From: Oxytricha trifallax
Taxonomy: Eukaryota; Ciliophora; Spirotrichea; Sporadotrichida; Oxytrichidae
Reading direction: 5' to 3'
Length of the DNA: 64,000 bases
NCBI GenBank assembly: GCA_000711775.1
Contig: ARYC01025379.1
Location: 51,245-115,244 of the forward strand
The notes below the pieces were generated by a model. That model saw only the letters and a program-made list of their open reading frames with translations. It searched no databases and had not been told where the DNA came from. Shown piece after piece: positions 55,090 to 64,000 of this stretch. How positions within the stretch are numbered: the first letter of the stretch is position 1; every line of letters starts with the position of its first letter. Made by a program: the position numbers and the translations under genes.

Positions 55090-55919
55090 TGTAAAGTGAA
55101 TATAACGAACTGAGAAGGAATATAAAAATTTGATCAAGATTTATAGTGAAAATTAGGTCTCAAGCTGCTTTTACTGTCTTAATTCCTCTCCATTTACAGT
55201 ATTTCCATCATCATAACTTTCTTAGCTTGTACTGTTCAGAATCTTGTTTTTGAAAACTATTTCGCATCTCATACTTAGCATCCCTACAGTCAACGAGAAC
55301 TGCTTTTTTTGTGCTAATACTGAGTCCGCTGCCATAGCTAGCCACAAAGCTGTCTTCCTGGAGATCCTGGTTGAATGAGAGACTCCATTTTGTTTTGTAG
55401 AAATTTAATTATTTTTAGAGATTTAGTCAATTAAATCAGGCCTATTATAACTTATTAAGTTTTAATGTTTGAGAAATTTTAATCATACTAATTGTTTTAT
55501 TCTATAACGAATTTTAATTAGAAATGGTTTTATTAATTTTAGGCTTAAATGTATTAATTCAAACTAGGCCTGATTTAATTGACTAAATCTCTGAAAATAA
55601 TTAAATTTCTACAAAACAAAATGGAGTCTCTCATTCAACCAGGATCTCCAGGAAGACAGCTTTGTGGCTAGCTATGGCAGCGGACTCAGTATTAGCACAA
55701 AAAAAGCAGTTCTCGTTGACTGTAGGGATGCTAAGTATGAGATGCGAAATAGTTTTCAAAAACAAGATTCTGAACAGTACAAGCTAAGAAAGTTATGATG
55801 ATGGAAATACTGTAAATGGAGAGGAATTAAGACAGTAAAAGCAGCTTGAGACCTAATTTTCACTATAAATCTTGATCAAATTTTTATATTCCTTCTCAGT
55901 TCGTTATATTCACTTTACA
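55090..55919. mobile_element. 830-bp foldback element with TA duplication, in kinase gene
   Basis: Two inverted arms of 355 bp each (55090-55444 and 55565-55919), nearly identical, with a 120-bp spacer. The tips are TGTAAAGTGAATATAACG. The dinucleotide TA flanks both ends (55088-55089 and 55920-55921), as for Tc1/mariner-type insertion. It lies precisely between two consecutive blocks of the kinase homology, so it inserted into that gene. The arms carry coding-like text (below), which is unusual for a foldback. Confidence 0.85.
55600..55815 (+). pseudogene. Captured gene fragment in foldback arm (also inverted at 55195-55410)
   Basis: Within the right arm a frame reads KTKWSLSFNQDLQEDSFVAS, then YGSGLSISTKKAVLVDCRDA and NSFQKQDSEQYKLRKL, followed in another frame by SYDDGNTVNGEELRQQKQLE. 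This is clearly protein-like and much less AT-rich than foldback DNA elsewhere in the window. The same text lies inverted in the left arm. Not recognised. Confidence 0.5.
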
Positions 55920-56789
55920 TAGTATTTTAGTAAACAAAGCTCTGCCATTATTACTCACAAACTTTGGTATTTAATAATCAGCTTTAATTATTTTCTTATA
56001 TAAATTAGAGGTTTTAGGATCTTCGAAAGGCAAATACACAAATCATTGCAAAAAGAACTACTTCTGAGCTCCAGATATCGTTCATTATATCTCTTCCCAG
56101 CTATCATTTCTGAAGCAGCGAAACAAAGTGAACCACAAGCAAGTTTTAATTTTTCTTTATTTTTGTATATTGCTAAGACCAAAGTCAACTATTTTCAGGC
56201 TTTAATCAAAGTCAAGTAGTAGTCAGGTTTAAAATCCCTATGACAGATATTACTCTTTTGTAGATATTCAATACCAGAGATAAGTTCTTGATAATATTTA
56301 CAAGCTTTTTTCTAAGTCAATCTTTGAAACGAAACTATGGGCTCGAACAATTCTCCACCATTTGAGCACTCCATCTCCATAAATAGTTCCTTATCAGTTT
56401 CAATGATCTGTATAAATTAGATTTTACATGAGGGTCTTATATATTCTGTACAAAAATAGCTATAAAAACAGCTTTAAATACATACCTCATGTAGCTGAAT
56501 GGGACAAGGATGTCTAACATTTTTTAAGAATCTTAATTATCCTAGTGATTAGTTCTATACATCTTTTCTATCTTTGATTTTATCTTTTTCTAGGATTTTC
56601 ACTGCGACTATAATAATAAATATATTTATTCGTTCTGTTAAAATATGTTGACCCTGCTTAACTTATCCAAAAGTACCTTTAACAAAAGTCTTTCCTAATT
56701 TATAATGATTAATTAATGTTAATCTTACCTAAGTTGTAATGTCCAATATTGACTCCTAAAGTTTATAACTGAGGTACCGCCTCTTTCAT

Positions 56790-59700
56790 AATTTTTTATA
56801 ACAATATTTTTTAATAAAATAATTCAATAAAAGACTATCTATCCTTCTCACAAAGAGAATTCTTATAGTAAATTGAGTATATAAACAAGTATTTATTAAA
56901 ATTATATATTAAATGCTACTATGGTCACCATGACCACGTGACCATCACTTGAAATTGCATTATTTAGTGTTAGCAGGAATTTCTTAACTTTTAATAATCT
57001 ATATATCCTATGTCTTTGCAACAAATGGGATGTAATAACTAAATTTTGTTGAAATTATAAAATGTATCTAATGTAGATAACTCCCTATACATTTTGATTA
57101 AATTGCTAAAGATAAAACATTAAGGTTTTTTATCAAAGAACATTAATGAGAATGAAGCAGATGGTGCTTTGGTAGAAAATCATATATTAACCTTTGAAAA
57201 ATACTCATTGACTGACGGTATAGATTCGCAAAATTAATGATAACAAAACCCTGATTAATAGTTCACGTTGTAATTTAGGAGTTCATTTTTTTATTTAGAA
57301 AAATATATATGTAATTTAAAATTACTATATGATGAATATTATTGAAGTTTAAGAATTAAATTAAACTTAATATACTAATATCATAAACATCATATGAAAT
57401 CGCAAATTGAATCAATCATATAAATTCTAGTTAAAATTCTTAGTTTTGTTAAATGCACAATCATATTTATTGCATATAAATTTCAATTTTCATAGATTTT
57501 AATTTAATTATATATGAACTAAAGAAAATGAATAACTTTATATAAAATACACAAACTTTAATAATAAATATTGCATATTATTTAGTAATTTTAGTCTAAA
57601 TTATATAATTAACAAATATATTAATTTTAGATCAATTGAAAATGTTTGAGTATCACTCTTAAATATCATTATAAATTATTCTTGATTATTTTTTTTATAG
57701 AATAAGGAATTCTTATTAAAGATTTTTAAATTTATCATTAAGAATATTTTTAATTCTTGAATTTAACTTTATGATAGTATTTTATCCACAAATAAAAATC
57801 TATAAGATTTTAAAAGAATAAAGTTCTAAAACGGATTGATTCGTGTTAATTATATATAAAATTAAGGTTAAATTTAAGTGGAATATTTTATATAAGACTT
57901 ATTAATAGTTTGTAATGTGAAGTCTTTCTTGCTTGATTTTTTATTGCGCATATTAGCTTTAATATAAAAGGAAAAAAATTAAGTCATTAGAAATAATATA
58001 AGTGAAGATGACATTTTTAGTAAATATTATGTATTTTTATATTTATTTATTTAATGGATGCATCACCTAGTTTTGCCAAGTAGGTGATACATCATCAACT
58101 TTTGCACTTTATCTTCCCATTACAGCAGGTCCCATTCTAAGTTGTTAAAACTAGGTAATGCATCCGAAAATTAATATAATTTTCAAAAAATATCATAAAA
58201 ATCTATTATAATAAGTAAACTGTAGAATTATATATTATTCATTCGTCATATTAAAAATATATAAACAAAACATGATGCATATACAAATCTAGAATAATGT
58301 CACTCTTGAAATCAAATAATTATCAATAAAATTATCATATTTAAAAGTAATTTAATTACTTTTCATCTTCATTTTTAATTGTTAAATGATCATTTTTAAA
58401 TTTATACTATAATTAAAGTTAAGATTAAGTTTTAAAATGAATAGTTTTATGAGTGAAGTAAAATTTAATAAAATTAAAGTTAATTTACAGATATTTTTGT
58501 TCTAATTATATTTCTGATACTGAATTATGAAATATTTATTATAAACATAGTTGGATGTTTAGATTAATGATTGCTATCTAAAATATTATAATCAAACTAA
58601 TATTTCATTAAAATCTTTATTATAATAATATGATTGAATATTTTTAAATTAAATAATGCAATAAATATAGATGTATAAAAATTAAAATAATGTTTAACTA
58701 GAGTGGGGCAAAACTAGAAAATGTTTTTTACTTTTAACCACTTATTAGAACCATAGATTTTTATCCATAATTGTTTATTAAAATTATAAAGTATAAATGA
58801 ATATATTAGTTTATTAGTTTTTTTTACAATTAAATATTCAAATAAATTTTGATAAATAAAAATTGTTGAACGATATTGTAAAGTAAATCAAAAAATTCTT
58901 CCCTTTTTGTAGTATACACTATATATTTTTTTAATTAATGATTATTATTTTATTTATTTCTTTCTCTCATTTATTTATTAACAATATTGATAAAATAGAA
59001 AACAATTAGTAATTAGAAACATAAAAATTTAAATAACTGCGTATAATTCTATATATTTAAATGAAATTATATCAAAGTGCGATAAAAATGAAATAAATAT
59101 GAGATTTATGTAAAATTATAAACTAAAGAATTACTTTGATATTAATTTAGCTAATATTTAAAAAATTATTGATTTCTAAATTAATTGCTAATTAGCTATC
59201 GCTTTATTAGAATAAATATAATAGTTTAGTAAACTTTAGTTTAATTTGTATCTTAAACGTTAAATTTATGTAAAAATGCAATGCGCAGTTATTAATCACT
59301 AATTTATAAAATATGAGTATAAAATTAAATTTTCTTAGATAGAATGATATAAATTAGTGACATTAAGGTTAATAATTTGGAAATTTAGAAATATAGTCAC
59401 TTACTAAATGTTAATTTAATTTATTTAGTGTCTATAATTGCAGAGGTTTTTGTTTTTTATCTAAAAATCTTGTTCCATTTATAAAATCAAATTCGGAAAT
59501 TATAATTATATTACGTTGCTTCATTAATTAAACTATTTTTTATTTTCAATCATTTATGATCGATATAATTTAAGGTATATAATTTAATTTAATTATGCTT
59601 TTTAAATTAACTCAATTAAGCCGATTCTCTCTTAAGATAATACTAATAATAACAGTCAATAGAACAGGCCAATATTTATTTTTTTTATTATTATTATAAA

Positions 59701-59850
59701 ATTAGAGGTCTTGGAAATCTAAACTAATATGCTTGCATACTAATTTAAAAAATCTGTATTATTCTCAAAATTTAAATAAATTTTTTAATAATAGAGTTAT
59801 CTAAATAGCGCATTAAAGACATCTCTGAACTTATGAAGATACCTTCTGAA
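56790..59850. other. AT-rich DNA with one hairpin, no gene seen
   Basis: Three kilobases of very AT-rich DNA. The only structure noted is an inverted pair, GGATGCATCACCTAGTTTT (about 58055) with AAAACTAGGTAATGCATCC (about 58148), about 115 bp end to end, plus a half-site GTGGGGCAAAAC at about 58703. No supportable coding. Confidence 0.5.
58053..58168. repeat. Short inverted repeat, GGATGCATCACCTAG
   Basis: The arms GGATGCATCACCTAGTTTTG and AAAACTAGGTAATGCATCC enclose a less AT-rich centre (CATTACAGCAGGTCCCATTC). Likely a small non-autonomous element or a structured transcript. Confidence 0.55.
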
Positions 59851-60185
59851 TTTATGAATATTTATCTTAAGAAAGACTATCGATCATAAAATTTAAAATT
59901 GAAGATAATGCATAGCTTAAACCCTAACAATTTTAGTTATTGAAGCAAAATATGTTAATACCTACCCTATGAAAACTCAAAATTTGTAAAAGTCCATTTA
60001 TGTTATGGAAAATTAACTCAAAACTTTGCAAGATGAGATCCTTTATCATCAAAATAAACTCTGTGTCACTTCCATAACAGCTTTTGGTTATAATAATTTG
60101 AATCAAGGATAAGTGTATTAAGAGTAAAATGATAGTGTTAGTATAAATCTGCTCACTGATTCTAGCCTTCAATGTTTTTAAAAGA
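59850..60185 (+). CDS. Weak coding island
   Basis: A plus-strand frame encodes LNPNNFSYQSKICQYLPYEN and KVHLCYGKLTQNFAR before a TGA near 60030. Composition is moderately protein-like. It may belong to the following gene. Confidence 0.3.
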
Positions 60186-60186
60186 G

Positions 60187-61150
60187 ATAGTTCCCTTAAT
60201 AAGAAAGCCTAAATGGCCTGAAACTGAATCTCAAGATGCCAACAAGAGAAATAAACAAGTAGATATTGACTTAAATAACCTGTCAAGTAGAGTCTATTAG
60301 GATCTTGGTTTCATTAGATTACAGAACACTAAAATATTAAACGCTAATGAAAGTTTAATTTCTCCATAAAGCCAATTCTCTTTCAATTCTAAGAAGAATA
60401 ACAGTAAAATCTTAAACAAAGGATTCAAAGTAAAACAATATCTGAGAGTAAAGACCAAAATTGTAGAAGAAATTTCACACCTTAAAGAGTATTATCTAAG
60501 GACACTATTCAATCAATCAAAAACATATCTGCTTCTACAAACAGAAGTAAAATAAGAAATCAATATAAAAGCAAAATAAATATCACTGGGTAAATTAACA
60601 TCAGCAACAGCAAAGTTGGAAGAGATTTATTATCTCTGAGAGGAGTCAGCATGATAGAATTAATATTCAAGTAATTCAGTAAATATAAAACATTAGCATC
60701 AGATTGCTTTCTCCAAACCACAAACTGCCTTATAAAAACTAAAGCAAAAGTTAATAATAAATTGAACCATTCTAGAGACACAACTATAATGGATAAAACT
60801 AACGCCCAGAATTAAAAGAGATAAACTTACTTAGAAGAAAGTGTGCAGAGCAATACCAAAGAAATCGCTAGTAAAGTTGTGTAATTCAAAGATATATTAT
60901 GTCACTTAGAGGTAAGCTCAATATGTAAGAGGGTGTTGAAATGGAGAATGAGAAATTAAGGGAGGAGTTGAATGAGATGAGGCAGAAATTCATGGATAGT
61001 GAAAAAAGAAAGCAGAAGTAAAAAGAGTAGTGGAAGATTTACAGGTTCTAATGATAGATTAGCCAAGGAAAATAAGGAACTTAAATCAGGAAATAGGAGA
61101 AACAGTAATGGGAAGTAAGAAAAAGAAAGCAATTATGAAAGACAAGAAAA
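60187..61150 (+). CDS. Coding region, helical/coiled-coil protein in several frames
   Basis: Not recognised. A frame from 60187 (VPLIRKPKWPETESQDANKR) runs about 150 codons to a TGA at 60639. A second frame, open from about 60490 to 60973, encodes GVSMIELIFKQFSKYKTLAS and KEIASKVVQFKDILCHLE. A third, from about 60940, encodes the coiled coil MENEKLREELNEMRQKFMDS. All have good composition and TAA/TAG Gln. The order suggests one long coiled-coil protein with frame changes near 60600 and 60930, either MDS boundaries or lesions. Confidence 0.5.
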
Positions 61151-61499
61151 CTAAATAAATTATTAATTATGCTGATAAATCAATAAAGTAAAGTTTTATT
61201 AACTTATAAAAAAAAGAAATCAATATCTGTAATTATGTTGATATTTTCATTTATTAGGTAACCTTTATATAGAATTTTTCTTAGCCATGATATCTGGTAT
61301 TATAGAAATAATAATTATATTTATTTTCAAAATTATGATTGACTTATCCAAATTTAAAGATGAAAAATTAAGAATAAAAAATTGATTAGTTAAATATTTC
61401 ATAAAATTTTTTATTAAATTTAATTCATTTCAAAATATTCGTCAATATTGTAGATCAATTATACATTTTTAGCAGAATTTTTTGAAAATTACATTTAAT

Positions 61500-61592
61500 T
61501 ATTATTATTGTAGAAATACATTTGAATTGGGAAATTGTTAAAATACAAATATAGAAGTGATAGTTATTAATATTAACTGCCACGAATTTGAT
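61500..61592. repeat. Half copy of the hairpin family near the Rep element
   Basis: ATTGTAGAAATACATTTGAA and then AACTGCCACGAATTTGATGA match one end of hairpin element 2 (54765-54957), without the core or the other arm. It lies just outside the left inverted repeat of the Rep-like element. Confidence 0.55.
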
Positions 61593-61745
61593 GAGTGGCT
61601 AATGCTAATTTGTATTCTAAAAACATTAAACTTTTTCTCTCTGATTACAACTGCCAGTCTAGTAGTCTATTAGTCTATTATATTAATTATTTTAATATTA
61701 AAAGTTTATTAATTAATTAAATTTTTTAAACATTAGACTATTAGA

Positions 61746-62152
61746 CGATTAGACTCTATATTATAGTTAAAAGTGATTTGTCTAATAGAAAAATATAATT
61801 AGACACTTAGACGATTAGACTACTGTCTGAGATTAGTAAAAGATGGTCTAATAGCATTCTCTCTGTTTAATAGAAATGATGCCAAAGAGTAGAAATAGTG
61901 ATCGGAATGTCCAAATGTTTACACCGATGTCAAAATGTTGACGCTTCTCGAGATGGCTAAAAGAAGTGCTATCATATAGAAGAAGGACTCGATTGATCAC
62001 TGTAGAAAGCGATTAGACAACTAGACGATTAGACTTGTCAATCTAATTAGATTTAGGAAGTCTATTGAATGATATTAGACGATTAGACGAATAGACAAGA
62101 GTTTTAAAAGATAAAGTGAAGTCTAATTTATATTTATAAATAATAATTTAAT
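61746..62152 (+). repeat. Left inverted repeat with GATTAGAC iterons
   Basis: The octamer GATTAGAC or one-base variants recur in pairs: 61736-61754, about 61800-61820, 62009-62035, and 62072-62092 (TTAGACGATTAGACGAATAG). A unique middle part (GGAATGTCCAAATGTTTACA and TTGACGCTTCTCGAGATGGC) separates the iteron groups. Iterons in terminal repeats are typical binding sites for Rep initiators; the binding role here is inference. Confidence 0.8.
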
Positions 62153-62245
62153 ATAAATATAATCATTTTCAAATGAATGTCTAAATGAACGGCACTTGTT
62201 CTTTTTAAAAGTAACTTCAGTCTGTTTACTTAATTCATTATAGGC
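62153..62245 (+). promoter_or_regulatory. Leader between inverted repeat and Rep-like gene
   Basis: 93 bp, AT-rich at first and then mixed, between the inner edge of the left repeat and the start codon. Any promoter must lie here or in the repeat. No motif can be named. Confidence 0.3.
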
Positions 62246-63586
62246 ATGAAAAACAACAACTTTAAACAGGAATTCGTCTTTAAAATCGACGTCCTTGATT
62301 CTACAAAGACTAACTGGTAATCAGTAGAAGCAGATCTCAAAGCAACATCGCCAATCTTATCGCACATTCAAATCTACTCTCTATAGTAACCAAACCCAGC
62401 AGTTTTCATGGTGATAAATACAGAGTTCAGAAAAGGAGGCATTCATAAGAATTTCTTTACAAGCAATAGCTATTCTGGGTACAAGAAACTGCAAGATTAC
62501 GGTATCGTGGCGACAAATGTCTATAGTTCATCAGAGAAGCGACTTTTTAAGAATCATCCACATCTTGCACTAATCTATGGCTAATAAGAGTAATTCAACT
62601 TAGCATCCTGCTAGGCTTTGGCAAACTTGGCTTATCTTGAATCAGTAGATAATAAGGAAGTAGATAGAAAGGACTTGCTGCTTAAGAAATTTATTGCTGA
62701 TTACCTCAACGGGTAATGTAGAAGTGTCGAATAATTTTACAACGATCACAGAATGAAAATCGATGACTTGATAATAATTGGAAACATTGAAACCAAACTG
62801 AAGTAGCATGCTCACTTGATTAAAGATGCTGGTCTCCTATAACTTGAGTGTGTCCCTCTTATCAGATCGTAACAGGAATACTTACTGAGACTACCAAAGG
62901 AATGCATCAATGAACCAGCGCTGACCCCAGAGTACTTCCTAAATCAAGGGTATGGAGATGTATTAGAAGCCTTTTATTAGATTCTCCTAAAAAGAAAAGA
63001 TTCTAAAATGAACAGTATAAGGATAGTGGGCCCTACAAATACCGGAAAGACAACCATTACTGAGATGCTCAGGCAGATCTTCATTTGTGACATATTGGAA
63101 GATGGAGTATCACATTTCTTCGTGAAAGCAGCTAATATAGATATGGCTCCACAGATCACGCTCATGGATGAGATGAACCACCCGCATTACTTTGGTAACA
63201 AAAAGAATCTTGCTAGAATGAAGAAGATTATGGAGGGCAAGGGCTATGCTATAGATGTAAAGTATGGAAGTACACAGATGGCTTTTAAAAACACATGCTT
63301 GGTGATTACAACAAACGACTTGCCTATTGGAGAGATGGGGAAACTAGACAGGGATGCTTTCATGGAGAGAGTAACAATCTGCGAGATGAAGATTTAATCA
63401 AGAACGAGAGAGCAACAATTTCCATTCTCGACCTCACAAATGGCGCGCTATCTTTACAACAGGTATCACGAAGAGAGGATGGCAGAAATGACAGGACCCT
63501 TGACTGATAGCTAAGAAAAAGATGAAGAGGATGATACAAAGAGCAGAGAGAGTGGTTCCAGAAATTCAGATATGTCATTTACCTGA
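62246..63586 (+). CDS. Rep-like protein with SF3 helicase domain, intact 446 aa
   Basis: Intact from the ATG at 62246 to the TGA at 63584, with about 20 in-frame TAA/TAG Gln codons and no TGA. The C-terminal half is a superfamily-3 helicase of the parvovirus/CRESS Rep kind: Walker A GPTNTGKT (residues 262-269), Walker B ITLMDEMN (304-311), a B' region (MEGKGYAIDVKYGSTQ, about 329-344) and motif C LVITTN (352-357, Asn sensor). The N-terminal 250 residues are not recognised. HPH at 104-106 could be a degenerate HUH nickase motif with Tyr 153 or 165 as nucleophile, but this is weak. The tail is acidic and Ser-rich. The stop lies 8 bp from the right inverted repeat. Expected role: replication or mobilisation of the element. 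Confidence 0.92.
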
Positions 63587-63593
63587 TAAATGT

Positions 63594-64000
63594 ATTAAAT
63601 TATTATTTATAAATATAAATTAGACTTCACTTTATCTTTTAAAACTCTTGTCTATTCGTCTAATCGTCTAATATCATTCAATAGACTTCCTAAATCTAAT
63701 TAGATTGACGAGTCTAATCGTCTAGTTGTCTAATCGCTTTCTACAGTGATCAATCGAGTTCTTCTTCTTTATGATAACACTTCTTTTAGCCATCTCGAGA
63801 AGCGTCAACATTTTGACATCGGTGTAAACATTTGGACATTCCGATTACTATTTCTACTCTTTGGCATCATTTAAATAAAAGAGAGAGAATGCTATTAGAC
63901 CATCTTTTACTAATCTCAGACAGTAGTCTAATCGTCTAAGTGTCTAATATGGTTTTTCCATTAGACAAATCACTTTTAACTATAATAAAGAGTCTAATCG
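63594..64000 (-). repeat. Right inverted repeat with iterons, cut by window end
   Basis: Inverse of 61746-62152. Small differences exist (for example GATGATAACACTTC versus the left arm's GCTATCATATAG region), but length is conserved base for base. Iterons appear as GTCTAATCGTCTAA. The repeat continues past 64000. Confidence 0.85.

Larger units (their letters stand above)
54975..56789 (-). pseudogene. SNF1/AMPK-like protein kinase, split and frameshifted
   Basis: A Ser/Thr kinase of the SNF1/AMPK/SnRK type on the minus strand. Start at the ATG complementary to 56787-56789. A 34-nt GTAAGA...TTAG intron (about 56694-56727) precedes the Gly loop GKTFVKGTFGQV. VAVKILEKDKIKDRKDV, a second intron (GTATGT...ACAG, about 56407-56486) and ELFMEMECSNGGELFE follow. 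Later blocks are CHRDFKPD, IVDFGLSN, ACGSLCFAASEMIAGKRYN and YLPFEDPKTSNLYKKIIKAD. At 55.92 kb an 830-bp inverted-repeat element interrupts it. The homology resumes at 55087 with NPDDKLTIPDIRALPWFKQ. At least three frameshifts and an ASE in place of APE make it a pseudogene. Retained introns show it is not a retrocopy. Confidence 0.88.
61650..64000 (+). mobile_element. Rep-type SF3-helicase element with long inverted repeats
   Basis: A mobile element with terminal inverted repeats of at least 407 bp. The segment 61746-62152 is the inverse of 63594-64000 with no net length change, and the repeat clearly runs on beyond the window end. The left outer border is uncertain (somewhere in 61650-61745, where ATTAGACTATTAG words begin). 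Between the repeats lies one gene, 62246-63586. A one-gene element with an SF3 helicase and long palindromic ends recalls Rep-encoding single-stranded DNA replicons (CRESS-DNA and parvovirus-like), integrated or transposing in a ciliate germline. No capsid gene is present. Confidence 0.85.

Noticed and set aside
1-64000. tRNA genes and CRISPR arrays
   Set aside because: No cloverleaf with convincing A and B boxes and no regularly spaced identical repeats were seen by eye; a tRNA scan would be decisive.

Overview
The window looks like germline (micronuclear) DNA of a stichotrich ciliate, most likely Oxytricha/Sterkiella or a close relative. Three things point that way. (1) It is very AT-rich, and recognisable proteins run open only when TAA and TAG are read as glutamine and TGA is the sole stop. 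(2) It carries several Telomere-Bearing Element (TBE) transposons that end in C4A4/G4T4 telomere-like repeats. (3) Host genes are cut into pieces by short AT-rich segments flanked by small direct repeats, the macronuclear-destined segment (MDS) / internal eliminated sequence (IES) / pointer arrangement. The clearest case is a DEAD-box helicase at 33.8-34.6 kb.

Layout. 1-1861: right end of TBE copy 1 (zinc-finger/kinase gene). 2.1-2.7 kb: copy 1 of a GC-rich dispersed repeat (repeat A). 2.7-10 kb: short coding islands in AT-rich DNA. 11.3-15 kb: decayed LINE (endonuclease + reverse transcriptase), with a second worn copy at 21-22 kb. 16.5-17.4 kb: DDE-transposase relic. 17.5-19.1 kb: more coding islands. 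19.7-20.4 kb: inverted-repeat element carrying an importin-beta-like fragment. 23.2-27.3 kb: full-length TBE copy 2. 28.6-32.3 kb: TBE copy 3, of another subfamily, abutting a separate TBE end fragment. 32.5-40.6 kb: gene-rich stretch, mostly + strand, with repeat A copy 2, the helicase segments and several intact ORFs. 41.1-41.6 kb: foldback element. 41.7-45.6 kb: TBE copy 4, internally deleted and itself invaded by a small C4A4-ended element. 45.6-46.3 kb: broken gene. 46.4-48.1 kb: 1.7-kb element with GC-rich inverted repeats and an 8-bp target duplication. 49.1-50.8 kb: TRM7/FTSJ1-like 2'-O-methyltransferase pseudogene. 50.9-52.3 kb: long ORF with a very basic C-terminus. 52.6-53.6 kb: MORN and membrane-protein segments. 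54.0-55.0 kb: two related hairpin elements. 55.0-56.8 kb: SNF1/AMPK-like kinase pseudogene split by an 830-bp inverted-repeat element. 60.2-61.1 kb: coding islands. 61.7-64.0+ kb: a mobile element with terminal inverted repeats of at least 407 bp around one intact gene for a Rep-like superfamily-3 helicase.

The last element is the best candidate for an undescribed system: an intact SF3 helicase in the ciliate code, framed by long inverted repeats full of the octamer GATTAGAC. The three TBE gene types (DDE transposase, 22-kDa protein, zinc-finger kinase) are all present, but every copy here that could be read through carries frameshifts. All translations were made by eye. Family names rest on motifs, and boundaries of decayed genes are approximate.
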